Assembly: GCA_037355855.1 (NCBI GenBank) | Contig: CM074766.1 | Span: 3,959,695 to 4,023,694 of the forward strand | From: Pseudo-nitzschia pungens | Lineage: Eukaryota > Bacillariophyta > Bacillariophyceae > Bacillariales > Bacillariaceae | Direction: 5' to 3' | DNA: 64,000 bases | Shown: piece by piece, positions 44,301 through 54,883 of the stretch | How positions within the stretch are numbered: the stretch's first letter is position 1 | How the letters are laid out: each line of letters begins with the position of its first letter | The notes under the pieces: model-generated | Databases searched by the model: none | What the model saw: only the letters and a program-made list of their open reading frames with translations | What the model was told of the DNA's origin: nothing | Translations under genes and position numbers: made by a program

Positions 44301-44551
44301 TCCTTGATTATGGAATGAATGATCGAACAATGATATTATTGTTCATCGGGCATAATATCAATAATCGTTGAGTCACTTGAATCTTTGTTTATCTTGATAT
44401 TTGAATATCCAATTAGTATTGGATTGCATGTGTATACCTGTACGTTGAATATTCAGTATATGTACATTGAATATCCTACATATTGGAGTATATGCGGGAT
44501 TCAATAATCATTTAGAGTCTCTCGTAGGGATGCCTACGCCAGCCCGTCACA
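41353..44551 (-). mobile_element. Gag-only LTR retrotransposon A (TSD CTGCA)
   Basis: LTRs at 41353-41723 and 44181-44551 are both 371 bp with about two differences. They read TGTTACGGTC...GCCCGTCACA and are flanked by CTGCA at 41348-41352 and 44552-44556. The only gene is gag on the minus strand; no protease, integrase or RT is found in the 3.2 kb. ATTGGGGAAC next to the 3' LTR looks like a polypurine tract. CAGTAATTACTG follows the 5' LTR, as in element C. It must rely on enzymes from elsewhere. Confidence 0.92.
42835..43914 (-). CDS. Gag protein of element A
   Basis: It is a 359-aa intact frame starting MAGLYRDPPINYTPSFNRSK. A helical capsid-like region (FRNAAKLLGLPTTDYMTYFS, MEQLFKYTKRLQGH) is followed by an acidic Ser/Asp repeat, a Cys/His knuckle-like CRIPGHDHDWSEC and an Asn/Ser-rich tail. 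It packages the RNA of the element into virus-like particles. It is close (roughly 80%) to the gag at 47995-49089. Confidence 0.85.
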   Translation of the reverse strand: MAGLYRDPPINYTPSFNRSKPKRTKLSITNPNGKQDSMKIPLFTNRGGLEEFLFVEEAFRNAAKLLGLPTTDYMTYFSRCLNTDTQSKWNEMLKDPLDPAEFQYEESAEGYEQAIIDFIEQFCNATDAKDIIHTYLRSSECKKPRNVSCKHHADRMEQLFKYTKRLQGHAPDLSATAAKTILLHSFPSKWINSYGLIHQGIKEETTVQFIIDHMSCLERQAKRKSTESDQNNSDSDADSIDSNSSNSDSDSDSDAESEEEQEPSNGKRKYNNPCRIPGHDHDWSECPRNKYSKRNKSNGSNNSTASAPGNETGSNETGSTAASTNETFQAHIRQAIESYCIEHGGRVERNFDGNLQWQP

Positions 44552-44556
44552 CTGCA

Positions 44557-44870
44557 ATGTAGAAAACAACCAATGCCACGTCTTCTTTTGACGTCTTGGC
44601 TCTGTGCAGAAGCGGTAGTTTAGTAAGTAGTTTGATGTCATCGGCTGCTCTCTTTCTACTCTTATTTCTCAAGAATCCAATTATCATCTCATCACCAATC
44701 TTCTTGATCTGCGCCAATTTCTCACTTTTGGTCCCCAAGAATTTCTTGTTATTCGCAAGCTTTTTGACTGCAATTTCCCTGGTTTTTTCATCCAGTTCTG
44801 TGGTGTGATTTAGATGGCTCTCAATTTCTTGCTTGAGACCAGCAGTGGAATTCTGATTGAAGTCGGCCAT
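44557..44870 (-). pseudogene. Cargo gene of the Tc1-like element, 5' part
   Basis: ATG 44870 is in CCACCATGG. The frame (MADFNQNSTAGLKQEIESHL) is helical and basic and ends at the CTGCA duplication. The frame resumes at 41347: VVFYIA joins EILYTS with no change of phase when one CTGCA is kept. The two parts are therefore one gene of roughly 500 codons cut by element A. Confidence 0.8.
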
Positions 44871-45374
44871 GGTGGAATTGTCGGACGAAGAAGAAGGTCG
44901 TCTCGTCGGTCGAAAAAAGAAGGGGGTGGTATTTTTTGCTGTGGAGGTCGATTTTGACAGAAAAAAGGCTCAGATGCACTCTCGATACAAGGGTTGCTCT
45001 GGACAAGGAAATTGGGTTCAAAGTAGCTGTTGCAACAGGATTTGGGCAATCACCATGGTCCAGGTCGGAATGAGAAGGTGTTGTCGAAAAGAATGAAAAA
45101 AATCGGTGCTCTGACAAGGTGTCAAAACAGAGCCAGATAGAGCACGATTGATCCTACACTAAATTACGTTCAAATTGAGTACTAGAGAATTTTCTGAGTT
45201 TACGTCGATTCCACATTAACTCCTCGAGTTAATCTGATTAATTAAAAATGGGGGGGATCAGCTGATAGGAACTTCGTAGTATTCGATACTCAACGATTCG
45301 AAACACGCAATATCTAAAAAATTATTGTTCTTTACTGGAAAATTATTCGTACACCTACAGTACTAAAAACAACC

Positions 45375-46248
45375 ATGACACCCATGACGTCAGAAGAAAT
45401 AGATGATAACAATATGAATACGGACACGATCCTGAAAGTACGTACACGACAGTCGCGAAGACTCGTATTGGGAACAGTCTCTTTTGATGAAAGGGATCAA
45501 GTGGCTGCTCACACCTACGCCAACAGGACGATATATTAAAGACAACAACAACAACAACAATCACCTCGAAGATCAAATTAAAGAGCTGAAGAAAGCCCTT
45601 GAAAAGAAAGAAGAGCGCGACGACGAGATTGCAGAACTGAAGAAGGCCCTCGAAAAGAAAGAAGAACAAGACGACGAGATTAAAGAGCTCAAGAAGGCCC
45701 TGGAAAAGAAGGAAGAAAGAGATGGATTCCAGTCCCTACGTATTGGAGATGTGAAACCATTTGACAGAAATGAATTGAATTGGGTTAAGTGGCAAGAGAG
45801 CATTGAAAAAGAGATGAAGAACCTAGAGAGACTAAAATGTTTTAAGTTCCATCACCCTGACACGGAGTTCCCTGCATCAGAACAAGGATGGCAAGAAGCC
45901 AAGTTGAAAATGATATGGGATGTCAAAAGTGAAGATAGAAGGAGATACAAATCGCGTTTAGTTGCAGGGGGCCATTTGGTGGATTCCAGCAACGTCAATA
46001 CATATTCAAGACAAGTGGACAGCCTCACAGTCTTTCTGCTATTCCTTATTGCACAGCACCAGAAGCTAGATCTCATGACAGCTGATGTTGGAAATGCCTT
46101 TCCTACTGCACCAAATCATGAGAAAGTGTGGTGTTGGGCATATGATGTATTTGGGGAGCATAAAGGGAGCAAAGTAGAGATACAACGTGCTCTATATGGT
46201 CTTGCAGAGCCTATATGGATTTCTTTGCAGACACGCTTGCAGGACTAG
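45375..46248 (+). pseudogene. Copia pol fragment: coiled coil and RT N-terminus
   Basis: A 54-codon frame at 45375-45539 (MTPMTSEEIDDNN) overlaps the longer frame from 45484. The latter has three to four tandem 16-residue units (ELKKALEKKEERDDEI) likely to form a coiled coil. It then joins a copia reverse transcriptase: LNWVKWQESIEKEM, YKSRLVAGGH, TADVGNAF and RALYGL. It breaks by frameshift and small deletion near 46210. The integrase domain expected upstream is absent, so the copy is internally deleted. Confidence 0.8.
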
Positions 46249-47306
46249 GTTTCAGACCTTCAAGAGCAGATCCTGATCTATGGATGCGGCAAGAGCCAGA
46301 AGGTGAAGGATACTGTTATATTGCAACCCACGTGGATGATTTGATTGTTGTTGCAAAGAAGCCCCAAGATTGGATCTCTTTAATTGAACAGGAGTTTGCT
46401 CTTAGAAACATTGAGAAGGAGCCAAAGTATTATCTTGGTACCAGTGTGAGAAAGATAAAGGATGGAAGGATTCTCTTGAATTCCGGCTCTTATATTACAG
46501 AAGTTCTCTGGAAGTATGAAATCAAGCACGGGCTCACCCTACATAAGAACTCGACCCCTATGCCCACCAAATGCAGGCCCAAAGAAGATACTTCAGAGTT
46601 CCTAGATCCAGGAGGGCACAAGGAGTTCCAACAGTATGCGGTGTCTTCACTATCAAGGTTCTCTGCAAGCCCAAGGAAGAACCATCTCGAAATGGCAAGA
46701 TACATATTGGGGTATCTCAAGAAGTACAAGAATAAAGGTTTGGTGATAGACCCAAGGCCACCAAGGACCACCATTGATGAAGAGCCAACACAAATGGAAG
46801 ATTTCACCCACCAGTATAAATATTACAAGGAAGAGCTAGATCCTATGTTCCCCATTCCGAAAGTCAAAGAAGTACAGATCACCATCTTCTGTGACAGTGA
46901 CCATGCCCATGATTTGGTAACTGGAAGAAGTATTACAGGGCTCCTTGCGTTTGTTGGTTCCACACCAGTATATTGGAAATCTAAAAGACAAACCTCAGTC
47001 CATACCAGTACTTTTGGAGCAGAGTTCACAGCATTGAAGGATGCAGTGGCCCTTGCCATCAGATTGAGACACCATTTGAGATCCATGGGAGTTGCTGTGA
47101 CCAAACCAGCTGACATCTATGTAGATAACAAGAGTGTGGTTCTGAATTCAACCAATCCTGCAAGCTCTTTGAACAAGAAGTCCATTGCATTGGCTTACCA
47201 TTTCGTGAGACAACACCAAGCAGGCAAAGTGATCTCTGTAAACCATATCAGATCTGAAGAAAACTATATGCACATTGCTATTGACATGATTGAAGGACTC
47301 AGGTAA
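46215..47306 (+). pseudogene. Copia pol fragment: RT C-terminus and RNase H
   Basis: It contains THVDDLIVVAK (the YVDD box variant), the RT thumb and a copia RNase H with TSTFGAEFTALK, YVDNKSVV and HIRSEENYMHIAIDMIEGLR. It fuses at 47306 to a second, different RNase H end (LRMMGG..., VYCDNESIVKNTTRPES) that continues at 54738. The locus is thus a chimera of two copia elements. Confidence 0.85.
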
Positions 47307-47425
47307 AAGCTCAGGATGATGGGAGGTTCCTATCGAAGGTCCTACCAATGTGTACTGTGACAATGAGTCTATTGTTAAAAACACCACCAGGCCGGAGAGT
47401 CCATGCAACAAGAAACATAACAGCG
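47307..47425 (+). pseudogene. Second copia RNase H fragment, 5' part
   Basis: It reads GPTNVYCDNESIVKNTTRPE and CNKKHNS, a copia RNase H stretch. It is cut at CAGCG by element C and continues at 54738. Confidence 0.75.
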
Positions 47426-47994
47426 TGTTACATGCTGACGTAGGTACCCTACGAGAGGCTCTAAATGATTATTGAATCCCGCATGTGCTCCAATACACAA
47501 GAATATATATAATAGTTCATGTACATATACTGAATATCCAACGTACAAGAATACACATACAATTCAAACAAAGATTCAAATGACCCGACGAACATTATTA
47601 TTGTTCGATCGTTCATTCATTCCATACTCAAGGAATCATTCCCATCTCGTAAAGTATTCAACCATTCTCTTTCATAACACAATTTATTAATCATACCTCT
47701 TTAAAATACTCCTATCGCGTATTTCTACCTTAGAGTGTAACACAGTAATTACTGTTTATCTTTTAAGTAGAAGACAGACAGGAACTCAGTACTGAATCCA
47801 AAACATCCTTTATCCTAAACAACAGGGATACAACGATACCCTGACAAGCAAAATCCTACAACCGGAACCTCCGAAAGAACCGATCGAACGAAATCTACGA
47901 ACGATCGAAATAAGAACCTCCGAAACGCAACACCGAATCGATCGCAACACCGAATCAATCGCAACACCGAATCGATCGAACTCTACCAAGAAAC

Positions 47995-49089
47995 ATGGCA
48001 GGACTATACAGAGATCCTCCGATCAATTACACTCCTTCCTTCAACAGGAGCAAGCCCAAAAGAACCAAGCTCTCCATTACACATCCGAATGGAAAACAAG
48101 ACAGCATGAAGATCCCTTTATTCACCGGCAAAGGCGGTCTAGAAGAATTCCTATTTGCTGAAGAAGCCTTCAGGAACGCCGCAAAGCTCCTGGGACTACC
48201 AACCACCAACTACATTACCCGCTTCAGCAGATGTCTAAATACAGACACTCAATCCAAATGGAATGAAATGCTACGGGATCCCCTGGATCCAGATGAAATC
48301 CAATACGATGAACAGCAGATCGGAGGGTATGAACAGGCAATACTCGACTTCATCACGCAAGAATATTGCAATGCAACAGACGCCAAAGATATCATGCATA
48401 CATACCTTCGAACGCTAAAGAAACCAAGCAATGTCTCATGCAAAGACCATGCAGACCGAATGCAAATTCTCTTCAAATATACCAAAAGACTCCAAGGACA
48501 TGGAACTGACCTATCACCAACAGAAGCCAAGACCATTCTGCTGCACACCTTCCCAAGCAAATGGATCAACAGCTATGGTCTAATCCACCAAGGAATACAA
48601 GAAGATACCACTGTACAATTCATCGTCAATCACATGAGCTGTTTAGAACGTCAAGCAAAACGCAAATCACTCACTCATCGCAACAGCTCTGATTCAGACG
48701 CTGAATCGAACGCTGACTCCGACTCTGATTCCAACAGCAACAGCTCTAATTCTGACAGTGACAGTGACAGCGACGCTGCATCCGAAGAAGAGCAAGAGCA
48801 AGAGCCATCCAATGGCAAAAGAAAATATAACAATCCCTGCAGAATTCCTGGACACGACCACGATTGGTCCGAATGTCCAAAGAACAGATATTCCAAAAGA
48901 AATAAGAGCAATAGCAGCAACAACAGCACTGCTACGGCTCCTAGCAACGAAAATGGCAGCACTGCTGCTTCCACCACTACCAATGAAACCTTCCAAGCCC
49001 ATATCAGGCAAGCAATAGAATCCTATTGCATGGAACATGGAGGCCGCGTTGAACGCCAGTACGACGGCAGCCTCACTTGGCAACCATAG
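47995..49089 (+). CDS. Gag protein of element C
   Basis: A 364-aa intact frame sharing MAGLYRDPPINYTPSFNRSK and the whole domain order with the gag of element A, including the Ser/Asp repeat and CRIPGHDHDWSEC. Differences are scattered and conservative, suggesting that both gags stayed under selection until recently. Confidence 0.85.
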   Translation: MAGLYRDPPINYTPSFNRSKPKRTKLSITHPNGKQDSMKIPLFTGKGGLEEFLFAEEAFRNAAKLLGLPTTNYITRFSRCLNTDTQSKWNEMLRDPLDPDEIQYDEQQIGGYEQAILDFITQEYCNATDAKDIMHTYLRTLKKPSNVSCKDHADRMQILFKYTKRLQGHGTDLSPTEAKTILLHTFPSKWINSYGLIHQGIQEDTTVQFIVNHMSCLERQAKRKSLTHRNSSDSDAESNADSDSDSNSNSSNSDSDSDSDAASEEEQEQEPSNGKRKYNNPCRIPGHDHDWSECPKNRYSKRNKSNSSNNSTATAPSNENGSTAASTTTNETFQAHIRQAIESYCMEHGGRVERQYDGSLTWQP

Positions 49090-50745
49090 CCACTCGAACA
49101 AAGAAAATATAAGGATCACAGCATCCAGCACCGTGCCTCCAGCTCCCCTGGACCTGGATGCCAGCTCAGCCCTGCTGACTGGGAAGACGCATGGAGGGAA
49201 CTCCCCAAAAGAGAGGAAAGAACCTACAGAAATGAGCCCTGTTGCAAACAATATGTTCGAACTACAAAGCGCTCAGTCTGATCCACAGTGACGGCGACAA
49301 TCAACCAAATAATATAAAAGATTCAAAGATGGCAAATACAAATCGCAGCAAAAGGTTTGGACGCAAACCAATTGCACGGGTACAGACGCTAAAGCCATAA
49401 ATCAATCAATCGAATCGACATATCGATATCGATAAGGGTACAGACGCAAACAACATAAAGGGTACAGCAGCAATAACAAGGCCAACCTTGTTCTGGACAA
49501 ACAAATAATCCACAGGAAGCTCCAAAAATAATGGAGCAATCCCCCGAAATCCATATTCAAAACCCACAGAGGTGCTCTGGAGTTACAAAATTCTAAACTC
49601 CAGTAGACTGCTGAAAATAACACCCAAAATAAAAGACCGGCAAAGTATACGGCAAATCCATGTGAATTCGAACAATTCAACAACACTAACAATGCGTCCC
49701 TTCTCTGCTTTAACGAATCGCAGATACGGCAAGCAACACATCCAACGCTCCGGCTTTTCACCTACCTACCTACATTAACTCCTATTACAACAGGAGGTGT
49801 TTTTATGCCTAAGAGCAATCAATTTCAATCGCTCGAAATCGCAAATCAGCTCCACTACCCGGGGAGGTACATCACAGTTGGGGGAGGAAAAGAATTTTCT
49901 TCGACTCTTTTTGCTATTTTTAGCATGTCATTATGACCCTTCTCACGAACAAGAAACAAATCTTCGATTTTTGAGTATCACAAAGAACCTTCTTCAATCC
50001 CACTTCGATCTACATTACCATATATCTTCGGAATATTTGAAATGGCATATATCATCTTCAACGTCCCTTCATCGATACTACTCAACTTCGAACCTATACT
50101 ATCGAACCACATGCAAACTTCACCTAATCATTGGGGAACTATGTTACATGCTGACGTAGGTACCCTACGAGAGGCTCTAAATGATTATTGAATCCCGCAT
50201 GTGCTCCAATACACAAGAATATATATAATATTCATGTACATATACTGAATATCCAATGTACAAGAATACACATACAATTCAAACAAAGATTCAAATGACC
50301 CAACGAACATTATTATTTGTTAAATTGTAACCGTGACACGATTCATCCCATACGCGCACCATGCGCAAAATAGTTTTATACAGGGTTTCCAGTACTGCTT
50401 GTAAACAAGCAGCAAACACAACAAGACAGCGACGTCGATTCCCCAACAAGATTGATGTCTTCACTTCTTTAGTTTAACTCTGATTTGAATACCTTGATAC
50501 CTACATCCTGCTCCATGAGCAACTCTCTGTAGAACTACAAACCTAGGATCTAAGTGACTGTGCCAAGTGGTAGTTAGAATAGATCCGGCCAACTGTCTTC
50601 CCCTTTGGTCGTAGTGGTGAATCCGAGACTATCGATAGAACAGACCGGCACCTCAACCGGTTTGCACACCCTTGCTCCTGCTGTATATCTCCAAGCTTGC
50701 CTTAGGACCTATCAGCCTAAAACCAGTTTCAGCTACATTTTAACA

Positions 50746-51752
50746 GATTAACAGTCGCAAGCTTATTTTAAGCTTGCAAAGCTGGAGATCTACAAGCCAC
50801 GCAAAACAAGAACAAGGAACAATGACGACGGCGAAAAAAGACGACGAAACGCCGCTGTTACAGAAATAATTTTATACTGGATCCCAAAGCTCCCTGTTGC
50901 GAAGCCGTTCCAGATATTCTTATCCTCCTTGTTATTGCGGATATAACCATACAAACGGCGTCTCGAAACTCCAAGAAGTGACGGAGAAAGAATTTTTCGA
51001 AATCCTTCTACTGCTGCTGCACCTATTTCTCCAGTCACGACGAGACGCAAGTACAACATATAACCTACCACTGATAGACCTGTATTCCCCGAATACAGCT
51101 GTATCCACTTCCTGTATCCACCAAGCAAATATACCCCTGTTCCTTTGCCCGGATACACTTTTCTCGGATTTATCCACGCCACAGCACGAACGTTGTTTTT
51201 GAACGACAACAACGGCGTTTTTCGAACGATAACAACGGCGTTTTTCGAACAACAACGACAACAACGGCGTTTTTCGAACAACAACAATTCAACGCTCAGC
51301 AACTGCTGCTTTAACGGTGTTTTCGAACGACAACAGCGCTTTCGAAAAACAACGGTGTTTTAACGGTGTTTTTTCGAACAACAACGGCGTTTCGAACAAC
51401 AACGGCGCTTTCGAACGACACACAACGCTCAGCAATATATAACCTCCACTGAGTTCCCGAATACAGCTGCAATAACCTCTGTATTTTCCCCAGGCATATA
51501 AACTCCCTGTTCTTGGATCTTATTCTATTCCGGATACTACCATATTGAATTTCGGACACTCTATGCCATCCCGAACCCGACAACGAGCTTCGTTCCCTCT
51601 GACAACAGCGACACTTCCTTTATGCCTCGTCGACGCACCCGACAAAGCGCTCCCTTCCCCGCATCCTAGATCAGTACAGAGACCTTCGGTCTATTATCAC
51701 TGCATCTCATTCTCTTTTTGATCGCCCAATAGCCTCTGAAGAATCCGACAAC
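50746..51752 (+). other. Leader of element D
   Basis: About 1 kb without a gene. It includes a tandem tract of TTTTCGAACAACAACGGCG units at 51195-51420. Confidence 0.6.
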
Positions 51753-53747
51753 ATGTCCCATGAGACTCCCGCAGACACGGCAATCGCTGATGCCTCCACC
51801 CCCAACACCACAACTGAAACCACACATGCTGCTGCCGCCGCCATCCCACTCCCAAGGGATGTTGCCAGCAACCTTACCACACATTTTGATCATTATTGTG
51901 CCCGTGCCCTTCCCGCACTTTTTGATGTCAGTGATCCGCAATCCTTACTCTGTAATGCTCTCATTGCCTCTGGCATTACCACATGGCGTAAATTCATTCG
52001 ATTGACTGAACCCATTATCAACCGACTCCAGTACCGTGATGCTCGCAACAACCACTTTGACCTTCCTCCTTTCATCTATATCCAACTGCTCCAATTTGTC
52101 AAGTTCCGTGACCACCTCAACGCATTGAAACAACCCTATCGTGATGTCAATCTTTACACGGCTGACGCATTTGATGCCTTTGTTGACGATCTTGACGTTG
52201 GCACTGTTCTGTGTCCTCCTCGGTCATCTGTTCCTTCCCCCAGCTCCGTTTCCCCTTCCACTCTCAAGCCCTCTAAAAGCGAAGACCAAGTCAAGTTTGA
52301 ACAATGGAGTAAACGTTCTCATGATGTCACCGTTTTCACTGTTTATAAAAATGACGCTCGCTTTGAAACCTGGGCTACTGGATTCCGTGCACAGCTTGCA
52401 GAATATGATATTGATGTGGACACCTTCTTGGATCCTCAATGGGATTCTTCCAATCTCTCCACCTTTGGCAAGAAATTATTTGACAAACAATGCAAATTCT
52501 TTTGGGTCCTCTTACTTCGGGTCTTTCGCTCCGACCTTTCCTACACCTGTGTCCAGGGTCACACCAGCACATGTGATGGCAGAGCTGCCTACTTTGAGTT
52601 TCTCAAACTCCGAGAATCCACACACACTCATGAATTTGATGTGGCTGGCCAATCACAGATCCTTCAACGCCTCACACTTGTTGGCTGGAAAGAATCTACT
52701 GTCCGTTTCTTGACCAACTGGTTTGAGCACTACGATACCCTCTGCAAGATGACTGCTCCTTCTCTCCCTATGAAATATCACATGCTCCGTTCCACTCTCC
52801 TGAATGCTGTTGCTTCTGATGCTAACCTCAGCGACCAATTCTCTAAAGTTCCAATGCCCTCTCCACACGACCCTGATTCTGTTGAAGTTCAACACATTCT
52901 TCAACTCAAGACCACACTTCTTGCCGAAGCCACGCGGCTGGATTCCCGCGCTGCTCTCACCTTACCCAAATCCAGAGCCCATATGAACTTCCAGGCCAAT
53001 TTTCACAGTGCCTTCCCTTATCTTGACTCCTCTGCGTTCACCGATGACTTTGTCAATGACGTTCACACCTACGCTGCGTTCCGTGCTAGTTCCACATCTG
53101 ATAGCTCTGTTGACCCTTTGGCCTTGTCCCATCGCCTTCCCCCTGCCATATGGTCTACCTTGAGCCCTGTTGCTAAGCAACTCTGGACTCAATTCCCATT
53201 TGCTGACCGCCAAAAGATTGTTCTCAACCTGAACCCCAACAAATTTCCTGAGCCTCAACCCAATCCCACGCCTGGTTCTGGCCAACCTGTTGGACGTCAC
53301 GCATACTTCCATTCCACCCATGCTTCCCCTGAACAAACTAACCCAGATCCCCTTTCCAGTGCTCCTCCTGATGACATGTCACCTGATCCTGTTGCTACGG
53401 ATGCCTCCGATGCTCTGGTTACCCAATGGATTGCCCGGCAGCACGGTTCCAAACCCACCGGCTCATACCAACAACTAGCCAAGAAGGGCTCTCTATATAC
53501 ACACCCAACTCCTTCCACCATCGGGAAATCAACTTCCAAATCCAAGCTTCCCCTTGCCTCTTCCATGTCACCTGGCCATCCCGCTCGGCTCCTTGCTGAC
53601 AACCCCAAGGCCCCTACCAAACTTGTTGCCCGCATGGCTGATGGCTCTCAATCTGTTGTTGCTCACTTCGATGATCCTATCGCTGGCCAGTCTGTTACTC
53701 ACCTTCTCCAAACACACACCAGTCCTCACAACTGGTCACTCTGTTAA
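51753..53747 (+). CDS. Gag-like protein of element D
   Basis: It is a 664-aa intact frame starting MSHETPADTAIADAST. A helical N-terminal part (LLCNALIASGITTWRKFIRL) precedes a region resembling copia-type gag: FKKLF-like DKQCKFFWVLLL, AYFEFLKLRESTH, FLTNWFEHYDTLCKM and LHSLR-like MLRSTLLNAV. The C-terminal third is Pro/Ser-rich (PEPQPNPTPGSG) without a zinc knuckle. It is unrelated by eye to the gag of A and C. The family assignment rests on length, position and the element structure. Confidence 0.7.
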   Translation: MSHETPADTAIADASTPNTTTETTHAAAAAIPLPRDVASNLTTHFDHYCARALPALFDVSDPQSLLCNALIASGITTWRKFIRLTEPIINRLQYRDARNNHFDLPPFIYIQLLQFVKFRDHLNALKQPYRDVNLYTADAFDAFVDDLDVGTVLCPPRSSVPSPSSVSPSTLKPSKSEDQVKFEQWSKRSHDVTVFTVYKNDARFETWATGFRAQLAEYDIDVDTFLDPQWDSSNLSTFGKKLFDKQCKFFWVLLLRVFRSDLSYTCVQGHTSTCDGRAAYFEFLKLRESTHTHEFDVAGQSQILQRLTLVGWKESTVRFLTNWFEHYDTLCKMTAPSLPMKYHMLRSTLLNAVASDANLSDQFSKVPMPSPHDPDSVEVQHILQLKTTLLAEATRLDSRAALTLPKSRAHMNFQANFHSAFPYLDSSAFTDDFVNDVHTYAAFRASSTSDSSVDPLALSHRLPPAIWSTLSPVAKQLWTQFPFADRQKIVLNLNPNKFPEPQPNPTPGSGQPVGRHAYFHSTHASPEQTNPDPLSSAPPDDMSPDPVATDASDALVTQWIARQHGSKPTGSYQQLAKKGSLYTHPTPSTIGKSTSKSKLPLASSMSPGHPARLLADNPKAPTKLVARMADGSQSVVAHFDDPIAGQSVTHLLQTHTSPHNWSLC

Positions 53748-54159
53748 CATGCTTCCATTTTCGTCTCCTTCATGTCCTCTGCCTCATTCCCTTTCGTCCT
53801 CTGGGGCGTTCTCTTCAGAGATGCCATTGGCAATATGCAGAGTCCCAACAACCTCAACTCATACAGATCCCACGCATCCTTACCTATTCAAACACCAAAC
53901 ATGGGGCGCATCTTCCAGCTGATATTGCCCAACAACAGGGCGCATCTTCCGGCTCTGTGCCATCACTCACCCACATGGGGCGCATCTCACCTGCGCTATT
54001 GCCCATTTCTTTACTCAACATGGGGCGCAACCTATGCGCTATTGCCCATACTCACTTTTGCCCATGCTCGCTTTCATTTATTTCTGTCTGTGTCACAGCT
54101 CCAACATGTCCATGACAATGAAGAAAGATTCTCTTGCTTCCCTGATCATAGATGGGGCG
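53748..54159 (+). repeat. 3' region of element D with CATGGGGCGCATC repeats
   Basis: No coding is seen. ATGGGGCGCA recurs about four times between 53903 and 54030, and TATTGCCCAT-like words recur beside it. Confidence 0.55.
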
Positions 54160-54737
54160 TGTTAAATTGTAACTGTGACACGATTCATCCCATACGCGCA
54201 CCATGCGCAAAATAGTTTTATACAGGGTTTCCAGTACTGCTTGTAAACAAGCAGCAAACACAACAAGACAGCGACGTCGATTCCCCAACAAGATTGATGT
54301 CTTCACTTCTTTAGTTTAACTCTGATTTGAATACCTTGATACCTACATCCTGCTCCATGAGCAACTCTCTGTAGAACTACAAACCTAGGATCTAAGTGAC
54401 TGTGCCAAGTGGTAGTTAGAATAGATCCGGCCAACTGTCTTCCCCTTTGGTCGTAGTGGTGAATCCGAGACTATCGATAGAACAGACCGGCACCTCAACC
54501 GGTTTGCACACCCTTGCTCCTGCTGTATATCTCCAAGCTTGCCTTAGGACCTATCAGCCTAAAACCAGTTTCAGCTACATTTTAACATTATTGTTTGATC
54601 GTTCATTCATTCCATACTCAAGGAATCATTCCCATCTCGTAAAGTATTCAACCATTCTCTTTCATAACACAATTTATTAATCATACCTCTTTAAAATACT
54701 CCTATCGCGTATTTCTACCTTAGAGTGTAACACAGCG

Positions 54738-54883
54738 TTGCTTACCACAAGGCGCGCGAGTCTATTGCTGCTGGGACAATTCGAATTGCAAAGGAGCCTG
54801 GCGTGACCAATATTGCTGACTTATTCACCAAGCTGCTGAATGGTCCCATGTTGAAGAACCACTGTGAGCGCTGCATGTGGTAG
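54738..54883 (+). pseudogene. Second copia RNase H fragment, C-terminus
   Basis: The frame VAYHKARESIAAGTIRIAKE followed by NIADLFTKLL and a stop at 54881 is the usual end of a copia pol protein. It continues the fragment at 47307-47425 across element C. Confidence 0.85.

Larger units (their letters stand above)
37465..45279 (+). mobile_element. Two-gene Tc1/IS630-like TIR transposon, itself interrupted
   Basis: TIRs of 123 bp (37465-37587) and 127 bp (45153-45279) are nearly identical apart from a 4-bp indel and start CTACGAAGTTCCTATCAGCT. TA flanks both sides (37463-37464, 45280-45281). Inside are a DDE transposase on the plus strand and a convergent long gene on the minus strand. Without the gag-only insertion (41353-44551 plus one CTGCA) the element would be about 4.6 kb. 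Confidence 0.9.
50318..54587 (+). mobile_element. Gag-only LTR retrotransposon D (TSD TTATT)
   Basis: LTRs at 50318-50745 and 54160-54587 are both 428 bp and differ at about one position. They read TGTTAAATTG...ACATTTTAACA and are flanked by TTATT (50313-50317, 54588-54592). GATGGGGCG precedes the 3' LTR. GATTAACAGTCG follows the 5' LTR. It carries one large gag-like gene and no pol domain in 4.27 kb. An LTR remnant of this family lies at 57245-57434. Confidence 0.92.
47426..54732 (+). mobile_element. Gag-only LTR retrotransposon C (TSD CAGCG), interrupted by D
   Basis: The left LTR is 47426-47742 (317 bp, TGTTACATGC...GAGTGTAACA). The right LTR is 50142-50317 plus 54588-54732, split by element D. 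CAGCG lies at 47421-47425 and 54733-54737. The single gene is gag (47995-49089). ATTGGGGAACTA precedes the 3' LTR and CAGTAATTACTG follows the 5' LTR, as in element A. No pol is present. Confidence 0.92.
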
